A DNA stretch of 64,000 nucleotides from an uncultured Acidobacteriia bacterium (GCA_903925975.1 CAIYHG010000124.1:1-64000), one strand, 5' to 3'. Counted from the stretch's first letter, positions 1 through 16,151 are shown. Notes: a model not told the origin generated them from the sequence alone. A program made the numbers and translations.

Positions 1-2
1 AC

Positions 3-2633
<2,631 letters not shown>

Positions 2634-2786
2634 TCGCATGGGCCGTTCGCGGGGGTTAGGGCCAGGGAAACCCGCCGCCGCGGACGGACCAGTCATAACG
2701 TTCTGATTTGAGTTCTTTGAAGCCAGGAAGTTGGATCCGGAAACCCCGGCCCCCGGTTGAAGGCTCCTGGCGACTTGAAAGGTTCT

Positions 2787-7001
<4,215 letters not shown>

Positions 7002-7016
7002 CCCAGTCAACCCTTG

Positions 7017-7054
7017 AGCCGGCGCAGCCCCAACGGGCGGCGCCGGCTTTTTTT
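7017..7054 (+). terminator. Rho-independent terminator of rpoBC
   Basis: A perfect 9-bp GC-rich stem (arms 7017-7025 and 7040-7048) with a 14-base loop runs straight into seven T residues (7048-7054), 16 bases after the rpoC stop. Confidence 0.93.
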
Positions 7055-7417
7055 GTTATGTACTGGAGAGCTACGCGGCGGAAGACATACCGGGCGCGGG
7101 CGGGGAAGCTGCGTATTGGACTGCGGCCGAGCCGCGTGTCCGCGGCCTTCTCACGCGTCTCGCGACGCACCCGGGTGGGGATGCGGGCTTGGGGCAATAC
7201 GGTTCGGTTAACAAGTGCGGCGGCAATCGGTGAGGAGGCGCCGGCCTGACGGCCGGGAACCCGCTGGAGAGCGGGTTCGCAGCCAAGAGTGGCCGCCCCA
7301 CAACGGGTTGTGAACCGTATTGGGGCTTGGGCGCATGAGCCGATATACACTGGCAAAGGGAAGCCAGCGCACGGGCTCAGATGAGGCGCTTCTCCAGAAA
7401 TTGTTCGGAGATACGGA
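7055..7417. other. Gap of about 360 bases between rpoC terminator and hydrolase gene
   Basis: No convincing gene. The short reading frames here overlap one another on both strands and resemble no family I know. The only structure is a set of palindromes at 7241-7302, listed separately. The last bases hold the GGAG ribosome-binding site of the next gene. Confidence 0.6.
7241..7302. repeat. Tandem palindromes, likely degenerate copy of the GTGGGG...CCCCAC repeat family
   Basis: Two hairpins lie side by side: CCGGCC/GGCCGG (7241-7256, 4-base loop) and GAACCCGCT/AGCGGGTTC (7257-7278, 4-base loop). They are followed by GGCCGCCCCAC ending at 7302, the same end as the palindromic repeat at 8204-8304. 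A matching left end is not clear, so this is probably a decayed copy. Confidence 0.5.
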
Positions 7418-8200
7418 ATGCCTTTCGCTAACGCCGGCGGGTTGCGCCAGTACTACCGCTTGGAGGGGAACGGGGATAAGCCCGTCTTCCTGTTCTCCCA
7501 TTCGCTCGGCGTGGATCACTCTATGTGGGACGAGCAGGCGGCCGCGCTATTGCCGCACTTCTCGGTCCTGCGTTACGATCTGCGCGGCCACGGGGCAACG
7601 GATTGCCGCCCGGGCGATTACACGATCGAGATGCTGGCGCGGGACGCCCTCGCGCTGGCCGATGCGCTCGGAATCGGCCGATTCGCTTTCTGCGGCCTCT
7701 CGCTCGGCGGAATGATCGGGCAATGGCTCGCCGCGAAGGCCGGCGACCGTATCACCCGCGTGGCGCTGGCGAATACCTCGCCGAAGATGGCCGACCCCAG
7801 CGCAATGGAAACGCGCCGCCGCACGGTGCTCGAATCCGGCATGCCGGCCGTTGTCGATGCCGTGATGGGGCGCTTCTTCTCGCCCGAAACCCTGGCCGCG
7901 AACCCGCCCATCGTGGAGACTATGCGCCGGGTAATCCTGGCTACCAGTCCCGCAGGATATGCCGGATGCTGCGCGGCGGTCCGAGACCTGGATCAGGCGG
8001 CCTTGCTGGCTGCGATCCGCGTGCCCACTCTGGTGATCGGCGGAACGCGCGACTTTTCCACTCCCTGGGAGACGCACGGGGCCGTGCTGGCGCGAGAGAT
8101 CCCCGGCGCCCAAACCGCGCTGTTCCCCACCGCGCATCTCTCGAATCTGGAGCAGCCGCGCGCGTTTACCGAAGCGCTGCTACGTTTCGCGATGGCCTGA
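7418..8200 (+). CDS. Alpha/beta hydrolase, 3-oxoadipate enol-lactonase-like
   Basis: 260-residue alpha/beta hydrolase close in layout to 3-oxoadipate enol-lactonase (PcaD), which opens the enol-lactone in the beta-ketoadipate branch of aromatic breakdown. The oxyanion region HSLGVDHSMW is at residues 28-37, the DLRGHG turn at 54-59 and the nucleophile elbow GLSLGG with Ser95 at 93-98. The acid (GGTRDFSTP) and the catalytic His (TAHLSNLE) lie near the C-terminus. ATG at 7418 has GGAG seven bases upstream. No other pca gene is nearby, so the exact substrate is not settled; a general esterase role is possible. Confidence 0.85.
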   Translation: MPFANAGGLRQYYRLEGNGDKPVFLFSHSLGVDHSMWDEQAAALLPHFSVLRYDLRGHGATDCRPGDYTIEMLARDALALADALGIGRFAFCGLSLGGMIGQWLAAKAGDRITRVALANTSPKMADPSAMETRRRTVLESGMPAVVDAVMGRFFSPETLAANPPIVETMRRVILATSPAGYAGCCAAVRDLDQAALLAAIRVPTLVIGGTRDFSTPWETHGAVLAREIPGAQTALFPTAHLSNLEQPRAFTEALLRFAMA

Positions 8201-8203
8201 AAA

Positions 8204-8304
8204 GTGGGGCGGCCGCCCTCGTCCGCGCCGGACCCCCTGGTCCGGCCAAACCCGAAAAGGCTGCAGTGCTTTGGGGCAACGCCGGGCCGGGGGGCCCGCC
8301 CCAC
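8204..8304. repeat. Palindromic repeat, GTGGGG...CCCCAC type, between convergent genes
   Basis: About 101 bases beginning GTGGGGCGG and ending CCGCCCCAC, with an internal perfect palindrome (CCGGACCCCCTGGTCCGG, 8228-8245). The same ends and the same CCCCCTGG core recur inside dnaE2 at 46222-46332. It fills the space between the stops of the hydrolase gene and rmuC, where its hairpins could end transcription from both sides. Confidence 0.75.
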
Positions 8305-8309
8305 GGCGT

Positions 8310-9482
8310 TTACGAGTTGCCGCCTGCCGGCGATTCCAGCGAACGCACGCGCTTGCCGATCGGTTCGAGTTGAGCGATCTCCGCTCCGTTCGGCGCCGCT
8401 TTCAATTCGGCGAACTTGCGGGCAGTCACCATGACGCGGCTTTCGAGCGACCCCACGGCGCCGTTGTAGGAATCCACCGCGCGCTCGAGTGCCTTGCCCA
8501 CCTTGCCCCAGTGTTCGCCCATATCCGAAAGGCGCTTGAAAAGCTCTTTGCCGAGCGCGCTGATTTCGGCTGCGTTTTCAGCCAACTTCTCCTGACGCCA
8601 GCCGTAGGCCACGGCCCGCAGCAGCGCAATCAGCGTGGTGGGCGTGGCAAGAATGATGTTCTGCTCCACGCCGAATTCGAGCAGCGAAGGGTCGCTTTCG
8701 AGCGCCGCGCTGAAGAAGCACTCACCCGGCAAGAACAGCACGGCGAATTCGGGCGCGTTCTCGAACTGCTCCCAATACGACTTGCGGCTCAGTGCGGTGA
8801 CGTGCGCGCGCACTTGCCGGGCGTGGTCCGCCAGACGGTCGCGGCGCGTTTGCTCGTCGGGCGCTTCGAGCGCTTCGAGGTAGGCGGCCAGGGGCGTCTT
8901 CACGTCCACCACCACATTCTTGCCGCCGGGCAGGCGCACCACCATATCGGGGCGGAGCCGGCTGCCCTCGCCGCTTTCCACGCTCGTTTGCAGAGTGAAA
9001 TCGCAGTACTCGGTCATGCCCGCCATTTCCACCACGCGCCGCAATTGGATCTCGCCCCAATTGCCGCGCACGGCGGGCGCGCGCAGGGCGGTCACCAGGC
9101 GCGCGGTTTCGGAGCGAAGCTGCGTTTGCGTCTCGATCAAGCTGCGCACCTGTTCGGTGAGAGTGGCGTAGGCGCCGGTGCGGGCTTTCTCCAGGTCCTG
9201 GATTCGTTCGCCCATCTTGTCCAAGGATTCGCGAACCGGCCCGACCAATTCGCCGATAGCCTGCTGGCGTTTTTCGAGATCGCCGCGGGAGCCCTCCTGC
9301 AACTGTCCGAATGCGGCGCGGGCGAGATCGAGAAACGCCTGGTTGTTGCGCGCCAGGGCATCCGCCGATAGCGCCTTGAACGCCGAGTCGGTTTCCTGCG
9401 CGCGGCGGCGAATCAGCAGCCACGCCAGAAGGAAACCGGCGATAAAACAAATGACCGGGAGGATGTTTTGCATCGAAACCAT
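8310..9482 (-). CDS. rmuC: DNA recombination protein RmuC family
   Basis: 390-residue RmuC-type protein. RmuC limits inversions and rearrangements at inverted repeats and carries a restriction-endonuclease-like core. One N-terminal membrane segment (residues 6-25) is followed by a long coiled coil to about residue 140. The conserved RmuC domain follows: RGNWGEIQLRRVVEMAGM, then MVVRLPGGKNVVVDVKTPL with the nuclease-like Asp/Lys pair, and ILATPTTLIALLRAVAYGW. Start alternatives are the GTG/ATG pair at residues 1 and 4. It converges on the hydrolase gene across a palindromic repeat. A role against repeat-driven rearrangement fits this repeat-rich genome but is only suggestive. Confidence 0.92.
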   Translation of the reverse strand: MVSMQNILPVICFIAGFLLAWLLIRRRAQETDSAFKALSADALARNNQAFLDLARAAFGQLQEGSRGDLEKRQQAIGELVGPVRESLDKMGERIQDLEKARTGAYATLTEQVRSLIETQTQLRSETARLVTALRAPAVRGNWGEIQLRRVVEMAGMTEYCDFTLQTSVESGEGSRLRPDMVVRLPGGKNVVVDVKTPLAAYLEALEAPDEQTRRDRLADHARQVRAHVTALSRKSYWEQFENAPEFAVLFLPGECFFSAALESDPSLLEFGVEQNIILATPTTLIALLRAVAYGWRQEKLAENAAEISALGKELFKRLSDMGEHWGKVGKALERAVDSYNGAVGSLESRVMVTARKFAELKAAPNGAEIAQLEPIGKRVRSLESPAGGNS

Positions 9483-9554
9483 TATCCCTCCGGCGGCTGA
9501 CGGCGGCTCAAGCGCTTCGGGGCGGGCGGTAGCGTGGGTCTGCCAATGGAAGCC

Positions 9555-9998
9555 TCAACAACCGAACTGCTTGAGGTGATGGTCGACGTGCTTCCACTGC
9601 AAGACATTCCATTCGTTATTCGACAGCGGTCCAAAGACAGGATGCGCTGGGCCGGGGGCATTGGGCGCAGCCGCGAGCCGCTCCATAAAGCCCGCTAATC
9701 TCCGCCGGTCGGCGTCGAAATTATCGGGAGCGGTCGCCAGGATCTCCGGCGGGGCGGGAGCGCTCTTGGGAAAAGGCAATACGTGGATGATGAGGTGCTT
9801 GAGCGGAAAACATTGAAGCGCCTTGCGATTCATCGAGGGCACGGCGATCTCTCCCAGCGCCATGGCAAAAGTGTCACCCACATGGCAGAGCATGCGAGGC
9901 GCATCGAGCCGTCCCCATTTGGGCCTTGCGGCCGGGGTGAGGCTCTCCAGACGGCGTATCAACTCCAGGCGGGCTGCCTGATCGCGAAGTGACGGCAT
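9555..9998 (-). CDS. DUF1569 protein, DinB-like fold
   Basis: 147 residues of the DUF1569 group in the DinB/YfiT-like four-helix superfamily. These are often metal-dependent thiol transferases, but individual members are mostly uncharacterised. Seen: the N-terminal helix with MLCHVGDTFAMAL (His in the first metal-site position) and the C-terminal WKHVDHHLKQFGC, where the closely spaced histidines give the usual second part of the metal site. No signal peptide or membrane segment. It stands alone, about 70 bases from the rmuC start and on the same strand. The substrate is unknown. Confidence 0.8.
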   Translation of the reverse strand: MPSLRDQAARLELIRRLESLTPAARPKWGRLDAPRMLCHVGDTFAMALGEIAVPSMNRKALQCFPLKHLIIHVLPFPKSAPAPPEILATAPDNFDADRRRLAGFMERLAAAPNAPGPAHPVFGPLSNNEWNVLQWKHVDHHLKQFGC

Positions 9999-10169
9999 TT
10001 CACTTTCTCCCTGTCAGGATACTTGACGGCCAGTGTCACGCTTCCGACGATTCTATATCCAGATCATGCAGCCCCGCGCATTGCCGGCCCAGCGCTTTCA
10101 TAGAACGGGGCGGGCTGGAGAACCCACCCCACAACGACGCGTAATCGTTATCCCGCTTGCCGCACCAGG

Positions 10170-10406
10170 CTAGTTGGAACTCATCCCCGGGCACGATCCA
10201 GGGCAGCGGCCCCCGCCGCCGGAGCACGGGTAGGAGTCCGGGGAAGGCAGCGACGGCGCATTGGCTATGTGCGAAGCGAAGGTCGAAAACTCCTGGGTCA
10301 GCCGCTCCTTGCCGCAGGAAGGGCATTCCTTGGGCGCTTCCTGATTGCGCACCAGCTTCTCAAACTTTGTTCCACAGTCTTGGCAACGGTATTCGTAGAT
10401 GGGCAT
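10170..10406 (-). CDS. FmdB-family zinc ribbon protein
   Basis: A 78-residue small zinc-ribbon protein of the FmdB regulatory family: it begins [16 protein letters not shown] and has a second CPSCG knuckle, giving the four-Cys metal site in the first 40 residues. The rest is a flexible Gly/Pro/Ser tail with [14 protein letters not shown], a Cys-rich ending common in this family. I use the ATG that gives MPIYEY and not the one three codons upstream, because nearly all family members start this way. The role is unknown; FmdB was first described as a putative regulator beside formamidase genes. Confidence 0.85.
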   Translation of the reverse strand: MPIYEYRCQDCGTKFEKLVRNQEAPKECPSCGKERLTQEFSTFASHIANAPSLPSPDSYPCSGGGGRCPGSCPGMSSN

Positions 10407-10736
10407 TACATCCATATTATCATGAGCTTACGGTTCGGCGTGGTTCGCCATGGCGAACGTTCCGGCAGCCCCGGCGGCGCACTACCGTGCGGTCTCCGAG
10501 ACAGGGCTGTTGCCGCCCTCCGGGGCCGACAGGATAGCGACTGAATCGTCGCCGCAGCTCAATAGGCTTCACACTTCTTCACAGTCGCCGTGCGGCGAGT
10601 AGTCGAAATGAGTATCGAGAGTCGCGGAACTTCACCGCCGGGAAAGTGCCGGCGGCAAGAACCTGCCGCTTGTGATTAGCGGGTGGCGTTGGCTGGAATC
10701 GACTTGTGCTGGCACAAAAGGTGCAAGGGTACTCAC
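10407..10736. other. Gap of about 330 bases with a structured leader at its right end
   Basis: No supported gene. The left half shows nothing I recognise. The right half carries a small dyad (TCGCCG/CGGCGA at 10585-10598) and then two overlapping, mutually exclusive hairpins at 10635-10669, listed separately, 70-100 bases before the ATG of the next gene. Confidence 0.5.
10635..10669 (+). promoter_or_regulatory. Two mutually exclusive leader hairpins
   Basis: Hairpin A pairs CCGCCGG (10635-10641) with CCGGCGG (10649-10655) around a 7-base loop. Hairpin B pairs GCGGCA (10652-10657) with TGCCGC (10664-10669). They share 10652-10655, so only one can form at a time. This is the layout of a switch or attenuator, but no known riboswitch core is recognised. 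Confidence 0.35.
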
Positions 10737-11240
10737 ATGACGATCAATTCGCTTTCGAGCATAGCGGCGCTGTTCCAAACCGCCGGCGCCACGGCTCTTA
10801 ATAAAGCCTCACAAACCGCTTCCACCGATGGGATTCAGCAAGACAGCTCCAAGCTTTCCGAGCTCGCCAAGCTGATGAAGCAACTGGAGGAGATTCGAGT
10901 GTCTGATCCCGCTAAGTACAAAGAAATCACGGCGGCCATCTCCACTCAGTTAGAGGGCGCGGCCCAGTCAGCCGCCAGCCAGGGCGACAGCCAGTCGGCA
11001 TCCATGCTCAACGACATGGCCTCCAAGTTCAAGACCGCCTCCGAGACCGGAGACGAAGTGGACATGCGCCCGCCTGGACCGCCTCGCATGGGACCGCCCC
11101 CGTCTGCGGACGACAGTTCTGCGAGCAGCGGCGCCGAGATCACAAAATTGCTCAAGGCTTTTCATCAGAACCAGGCGACGGACCCGATGGGCATCTTGTC
11201 GAGCATTCTGCAAAATGCGCTCGCCACGCAGAGCGCTTGA
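10737..11240 (+). CDS. Hypothetical helical, hydrophilic protein
   Basis: I do not recognise this 167-residue protein. It has no signal peptide or membrane segment. The first 100 residues look helical and are rich in Ser, Ala, Gln and Lys (for example LAKLMKQLEEIRVSDPAKYKEI). A Pro-rich linker MRPPGPPRMGPPPS follows near residues 108-121, and then a short helical end with ILSSILQNALA. The start at 10737 is chosen because AAGGG lies seven bases upstream; the open frame extends 18 codons further to a GTG without a ribosome-binding site. It lies on its own, downstream of the structured leader at 10635-10669 and converging on uvrB. Confidence 0.65.
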   Translation: MTINSLSSIAALFQTAGATALNKASQTASTDGIQQDSSKLSELAKLMKQLEEIRVSDPAKYKEITAAISTQLEGAAQSAASQGDSQSASMLNDMASKFKTASETGDEVDMRPPGPPRMGPPPSADDSSASSGAEITKLLKAFHQNQATDPMGILSSILQNALATQSA

Positions 11241-11497
11241 TGAAAGAACCCACTTACGGCAGACAACCCGGGGGTGAGTTCACCAACCGCCGCCCCGCAG
11301 GGCGGGGTCGCCGGGGGCATTCGAACCTCGGGCAGCCCCACCTCGTATGAGGGTGTCGGTAGTGAATGCGGACGCTGCGGCGTAGGGAGCTTCGCACGGG
11401 GGCAGATTCCGGCGTTTGCTGCGGCGGGTGGGCGTTGGGGACGCTGTGCTACCGCTCCCTAGCCGGGCGCGGCTTCCGGTCGGGATTTGCGGTTTGC

Positions 11498-13480
11498 TTA
11501 GGCTAACGCGGGAGCTTTCAGGGCTTTTACTTTGTCGCGGAGTTGGGCGGCTTTTTCGAACTCGAATTTCCTTGCGGCTTCGCGCATCTTTTCTTCCAGT
11601 TCGGCGATGTAGCGGTCGCGCTGCTCGGGGGTTAGCGATTCCGTGTCTTCGTCTTCTTCCAATGAGACGGTTACGTAGTCGGCTTCGGCTATGGCCACCA
11701 GGCTCATGTCTATGGGCTTGATGATCGATTGTGGAATGATGCCGTTGCGCTCGTTGTATTCGAGTTGGGTACGGCGGCGGCGGTCGGTTTCGCCGATGGC
11801 TTTCTTCATGCTGTCGGTCATCACATCGCCGTAGAGGATCGCGCGGCCTTCCAGGTGGCGCGCGGCGCGGCCGATGGTTTGGATGAGCGCGCCCGAGGAG
11901 CGCAGGAAGCCTTCTTTATCGGCGTCCAGGATGGCGACGAGCGAGACCTCGGGAAGGTCAAGGCCTTCGCGCAGCAGGTTGATGCCGATTAAGACATCGA
12001 ACTCGCCGCGGCGCAGGTCGCGCAGAATCCGGATGCGCTCGAGCGTGATGACTTCGGAATGCAAGTAGCGGCAGCGCACGCCGACTTCGGAGTAATATTC
12101 GGCCAGGTCTTCCGCCATGCGCTTGGTGAGCGTGGTGACGAGCACACGCTGGTTGGCGGCGGCGCGCTTGCGGATCTCGCCTAGCAGATCGTCCACCTGG
12201 CCCTTTACGGGGCGGACTTCGATGGCGGGGTCCACCAGGCCGGTGGGGCGGATGATCTGCTCCACCACAACGCCTGCGGAGCGCGTGAGCTCATAGGGGC
12301 CGGGCGTGGCGGAAACGTAGATCACCTGGTTGACGCGGTGCTCGAATTCTTCGAAGGTGAGCGGGCGGTTATCGAGCGCGCTAGGCATCCGGAAGCCGTG
12401 CGCAACCAGGTTTTCCTTGCGCGAGCGGTCGCCGTGATACATCCCGTGGAGCTGCGGAACGGTCTGGTGGCTCTCATCGAGGAACATGATGCAATCGCTC
12501 GGCAGATAATCGAGCAGCGTGGGAGGGGCCTCGCCGGGGAGGCGGCCGGAGAAGTGGCGGGAGTAGTTCTCGATGCCGTGGCAATAGCCGATTTCCTTCA
12601 TCATCTCCAGATCGAACATGGTGCGCTGGTAGAGGCGCTGGGCTTCCACGGATTTGCCCTGCCGCTCCAGTTCCGGGCGCCACATGCACAGCTCGGCGCG
12701 GATGCTATCCATGGCCTTAAGCCGGGTCTCCTCGGACATGACATAGTGCGTTTTGGGGTAGATGGGCAGGCGCTGATAAGTCTGCTTCACCTGGCCGAGG
12801 AGGGGGTCGACCTGCGAGAGGCTCTCTACCTCGTCGCCCCAAAGTTCGATGCGGTAGGCGTAATCGTCGTAGGTGGGGTAGACCTCAATGACGTCGCCGC
12901 GCACGCGGAAAGTTCCGCGGCGGAAATCGATATCGTTGCGCTCATAGAGGATGTCCACCAGCTTGGAGACGATCTGGTTGCGCGAAATCTTCTGGCCCTT
13001 TTCGAGCATGAGGAGCATGCCGTAATAGGCTTCGGGCGAGCCGAGGCCGTAGATGCAACTCACGCTGGCGACGATGATGCAATCGCGGCGCTCGAAGAGG
13101 GACTTGGTGGCGGCGAGGCGGAGCTTGTCGAGCTCGTCGTTGACGGTGGCTTCTTTTTCGATGTAGACGTCGCTCGCCGCGATGTAGGCTTCGGGCTGGT
13201 AGTAATCGTAATAGCTGACGAAGTATTCGACGGCGTTATCGGGGAAGAACGACTTGAACTCGTGATAGAGCTGAGCGGCGAGGGTCTTGTTATGGGCCAT
13301 GATAAGGGCCGGGCGGTTGACCGCCTCGATCACCTTGGCCATGGTGAAGGTCTTGCCGGAACCCGTGACGCCGAGCAGGACCTGGTGCCGTTCCCCGTCG
13401 CGCAGGCCGCGCAACAACTCCCCGATTGCGGTTTCCTGATCGCCGCGGGGGCGAAAGGGGACCGTCAGACGAAACCCCAT
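11498..13480 (-). CDS. uvrB: Excinuclease ABC subunit B
   Basis: UvrB, 660 residues, complete: the damage-verifying ATPase of nucleotide excision repair, which is loaded by UvrA and then recruits UvrC. The Walker A GVTGSGKT is at residues 37-44 and the beta-hairpin that inserts between DNA strands ([10 protein letters not shown]) is near 91-100. The helicase motifs of domain 3 (QTIGRAARH) and the C-terminal UVR coiled coil that binds UvrC (near 622-655) are present. uvrA and uvrC are not in the window. It is a single gene with no evident partner on either side, and no LexA-like site was recognised upstream. Confidence 0.97.
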   Translation of the reverse strand: MGFRLTVPFRPRGDQETAIGELLRGLRDGERHQVLLGVTGSGKTFTMAKVIEAVNRPALIMAHNKTLAAQLYHEFKSFFPDNAVEYFVSYYDYYQPEAYIAASDVYIEKEATVNDELDKLRLAATKSLFERRDCIIVASVSCIYGLGSPEAYYGMLLMLEKGQKISRNQIVSKLVDILYERNDIDFRRGTFRVRGDVIEVYPTYDDYAYRIELWGDEVESLSQVDPLLGQVKQTYQRLPIYPKTHYVMSEETRLKAMDSIRAELCMWRPELERQGKSVEAQRLYQRTMFDLEMMKEIGYCHGIENYSRHFSGRLPGEAPPTLLDYLPSDCIMFLDESHQTVPQLHGMYHGDRSRKENLVAHGFRMPSALDNRPLTFEEFEHRVNQVIYVSATPGPYELTRSAGVVVEQIIRPTGLVDPAIEVRPVKGQVDDLLGEIRKRAAANQRVLVTTLTKRMAEDLAEYYSEVGVRCRYLHSEVITLERIRILRDLRRGEFDVLIGINLLREGLDLPEVSLVAILDADKEGFLRSSGALIQTIGRAARHLEGRAILYGDVMTDSMKKAIGETDRRRRTQLEYNERNGIIPQSIIKPIDMSLVAIAEADYVTVSLEEDEDTESLTPEQRDRYIAELEEKMREAARKFEFEKAAQLRDKVKALKAPALA

Positions 13481-13589
13481 ATTCTTCAGTATACCGGTGG
13501 GGCGCTGTTGGGCTTACGCGCTGGTGGCGGGGCGCTGGTCGCGTAGGGTGGCTGTTGACTCGGGGCGCCGGAACTGACTTCTCCAATGC

Positions 13590-14342
13590 TTACTTGATCG
13601 TGGCTTTTACCAGAATGCTTTCGCCCGTGGGCTCGACTTCGAACTCCAGGGTTGCGTCAGCGGCGTCCGGTCCGGCTTTGATCGTGAAGACGGCTTGGCC
13701 GGCGCGCGGCAAGGCGGCGCGCTGCGGCGTGACTTCCAAACCCGTAGGAATACGGCCAATCGAAACATTCATCGTGCCCGGGGCGGAGTTCGTGAAGGTC
13801 AATTCCGCCGATTCGCCGCGCTTTACCTCAACCGACTGCCGGTCAACCGTCACCTTGTTCAAGGCGAAATCCGGCGTGGTCGGAATGTCGGCCGGTGAGC
13901 CGGGCGCCTTCCCCACACTTTGCGACGGTTTGATCGCCCCGAACGGGGTTTGTACGGGGGCGTTGGGGTCAACGAACCAGAACCACTTGCCTTTGTCCAG
14001 TTTCCAGGTGGACCCGTTGGGAAGCTTGAAGGCGCGGCCGGCGAACCCGGGCATCATGATGGTCTGCTCGCAGAGCACTAAGACGTGAGCGCGGGTGAAT
14101 TTGGCGTCGTATTCGATGGTCTGAATTTCAAAAGAGAGGCAGGTCGTTTTGTTGGAGTTGTAGAAGGTATCCCGGCTGTCCTGCGCCACGAGCTTTTCCG
14201 CGTCTCGGAACTTATTCGCCATGCCGTACCGGTAAAACTCGGAGACGCGGGCGCGGAGCGCTTTATCTACTTTGGCCGGAGGCGCGGGGGATTGCGCGGA
14301 CAGGGCGGCGGCGAACAGGGCGAGAAGCACAAGCCGGGGCAT
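13590..14342 (-). CDS. Exported hypothetical protein
   Basis: 250 residues with a short signal peptide (MPRLVLLALFAAALSAQ, likely cut after LSA). The mature part starts with a helical segment (residues 25-60), then a mixed region with WKLDKGKWFWF near 120 typical of a small SnoaL/NTF2-like fold, and ends with a beta-rich region (residues 150-250) that reads like an Ig-like or DUF1573-type domain (VKRGESAELTFTNSAPG). I do not know a named family covering the whole protein. It is divergent from the DUF1800 gene, with about 230 bases between the two starts. Probably periplasmic or surface-exposed. Confidence 0.65.
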   Translation of the reverse strand: MPRLVLLALFAAALSAQSPAPPAKVDKALRARVSEFYRYGMANKFRDAEKLVAQDSRDTFYNSNKTTCLSFEIQTIEYDAKFTRAHVLVLCEQTIMMPGFAGRAFKLPNGSTWKLDKGKWFWFVDPNAPVQTPFGAIKPSQSVGKAPGSPADIPTTPDFALNKVTVDRQSVEVKRGESAELTFTNSAPGTMNVSIGRIPTGLEVTPQRAALPRAGQAVFTIKAGPDAADATLEFEVEPTGESILVKATIK

Positions 14343-14566
14343 TTGTATTCATTTTAGCGTGCCGGCGCGGGGCGGGATGGCGGAGGCCAAAGCCGATTTG
14401 GCCACGGATTGAGGTGCGAGCCGCGGCGAAAATGTGGAGTTTCCCGACAGTGAGGGGGCGGATTCGGCCGTTCCGCGTGATCGGTTGCTTTCCGCACCAG
14501 ATTTCCGCAACTCAAGGGGCGCCGAAAATATCTGATCAATCGCACTATTAATGCGCTCGGGGACGC

Positions 14567-14579
14567 GGAGGCCCGCATT
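14567..14579 (+). promoter_or_regulatory. Ribosome-binding site placing an ATT start
   Basis: GGAGG at 14567-14571 is followed by five bases and then ATT at 14577. No ATG, GTG or TTG exists in this frame until 14706, which would delete the signal peptide and the first conserved DUF1800 residues. The spacing is ideal for initiation at ATT. Confidence 0.55.
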
Positions 14580-16151
14580 ACGTTTAGACTATTTGCGACT
14601 ATTGCCCTGCTGTCGGCTACGGCTGCCGCGCCGCTCTCGCGCGCGGCGGACTGGCCGGCCGCGACCTCGCAGTATGCCATTTCGGCGCGCGCGGCCGGGC
14701 GGCTCTTGGATCAGGCTACGTGGGGGCCGACGCCGTTCTCGATCAACCAGTTGCGGACGATGGGGATGCGCCCTTGGCTGGAGTGGCAGTTCTCGGCTTC
14801 CGAATCGGACCTGCCGGACCAGCCGGTTCTTGACGCGGCTGGACAAACCTACCGCAACTTCGCCCCGCTCCAGGGGACCTTCTTCGAAGAGGCCCTCTGG
14901 AATCAGGATCAACTGCGGCAGCGGGTGGCGTTCGCGCTCTCTGAGATCTGGGTGGTTTCGGGCGTGGAGATTCCTTATCCGTACGCGTTTCCGCCGTACT
15001 GGCGCCTCTTCCGGGACAACGCTTTCGGCAATTACCGGGATCTTATGAGGGCGGTAACCCTGAACCCCGCCATGGGCCGGTATTTGAGCATGGCCAACAA
15101 CAACAAGCCGGCCAAAGGGCAATCCGCCAATGAGAACTACGCGCGCGAGCTTCTGCAATTGTTCACGCTTGGGCTTACGAAACTGAACGCGGATGGCTCG
15201 CCGCAACTGGATGCGAAAGGCAATCCGATCCCCGCGTACACACAAGCGGATGTGACCAACCTGGCGCGCGTGCTGACCGGATGGACCTATCCGACGGCGC
15301 CCGATGCCACCCCGCTGGCCAACAACCCCGCATATTACATTGGCGAGATGTTCGCGGTAGAGAGCCGGCACGATGCGACTGAAAAGACGGTCCTGGGGGG
15401 AGTATTCCCGGCCAATCAAACGGCCCAGCGGGATCTGGAAACGGCGCTGGATATCCTCATGAAGCAGGATACGATGGCGCCGTTCGTGTGCCGGCAGTTG
15501 ATTCAGCATCTAGTGACCAGCAACCCCAGCCCGGACTATATCGGGCGCGTGTCGCGGGTGTTTCTGGATAACGGACGCGGTGTTCGCGGTGACTTGCGCG
15601 CGGTTGTGGAGGCGCTTCTGATGGACCCGGATGCGCGCGCCGGAGACCAGGAGGGTACGCCGATTTCAAGCGGCTTCGGCCACCTGCGCGAACCGGTGTT
15701 GCTGCTGGCGAATCTGCTCAGGGGCCTGGGGGCCAGCACGAATGAGAACGGCACGGCTGCCGCCGCGGCGGCGACGTTGGGCCAGAACCTGTTCTTCGCG
15801 CCGAGCGTGTTCAGCTATTTCTCCCCGCAGTACCGGACGCCGGCCGGCGCGGGCGGGCCTGAGTTCCAAATCTACACAACGCAGACGGCGCCGTTTCGAG
15901 CGAACCTGATCGGGCAGATTCTGTACAGGACGCTGGACAAGAACACGCCGGTGCGCCTGGATGCGTTTACCGCGCCGGACGTAAGTACGCTGCTCGACAA
16001 CATCGGCATGCTGTTCCTGCACGATTCGATGTCGCAGGAACTGCGGGACGCGGCGGCGAAGGCGGCGAACGCAGCCACGACGCCGTTGACGCGCGCGCAG
16101 GCAGCGTTATACGTGGCGCTGACTTCCGCCGAATATCAAGTGATCCACTAG
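14577..16151 (+). CDS. DUF1800 exported protein, probable ATT start
   Basis: 524 residues if read from ATT at 14577. The N-terminus then encodes a Sec-type signal peptide (TFRLFATIALLSATAAA), followed by the DUF1800 domain, which in this family begins RAAGRLLDQATWGPTPFSI. The domain shows NDNAFGNYRDLMRAVTLNPAMG-like, NENYARELLQLFTLG and YTQADVTNLARVLTGW signatures. DUF1800 proteins are widespread in Acidobacteria and Planctomycetes, are nearly always next to a DUF1501 gene and have no assigned reaction. The next gene starts 10 bases later, so the two form an operon. Using the first ordinary start codon (TTG, 14706) would give a protein without its signal and its first motif, so I prefer ATT; a sequencing frameshift from the ATG at 14551 is the alternative. 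Confidence 0.85.
   Translation: MTFRLFATIALLSATAAAPLSRAADWPAATSQYAISARAAGRLLDQATWGPTPFSINQLRTMGMRPWLEWQFSASESDLPDQPVLDAAGQTYRNFAPLQGTFFEEALWNQDQLRQRVAFALSEIWVVSGVEIPYPYAFPPYWRLFRDNAFGNYRDLMRAVTLNPAMGRYLSMANNNKPAKGQSANENYARELLQLFTLGLTKLNADGSPQLDAKGNPIPAYTQADVTNLARVLTGWTYPTAPDATPLANNPAYYIGEMFAVESRHDATEKTVLGGVFPANQTAQRDLETALDILMKQDTMAPFVCRQLIQHLVTSNPSPDYIGRVSRVFLDNGRGVRGDLRAVVEALLMDPDARAGDQEGTPISSGFGHLREPVLLLANLLRGLGASTNENGTAAAAAATLGQNLFFAPSVFSYFSPQYRTPAGAGGPEFQIYTTQTAPFRANLIGQILYRTLDKNTPVRLDAFTAPDVSTLLDNIGMLFLHDSMSQELRDAAAKAANAATTPLTRAQAALYVALTSAEYQVIH

Noticed and set aside
12338..13546. 402-codon plus-strand frame opposite uvrB
   Set aside because: Shadow of uvrB with low-complexity composition; uvrB is complete and certain.
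14551..15048. ATG-started frame at 14551 overlapping the DUF1800 gene
   Set aside because: Its product is Arg/Pro-rich shadow sequence. Only if a base were miscalled would this ATG belong to the DUF1800 gene; ATT with its own ribosome-binding site explains the data without an error.
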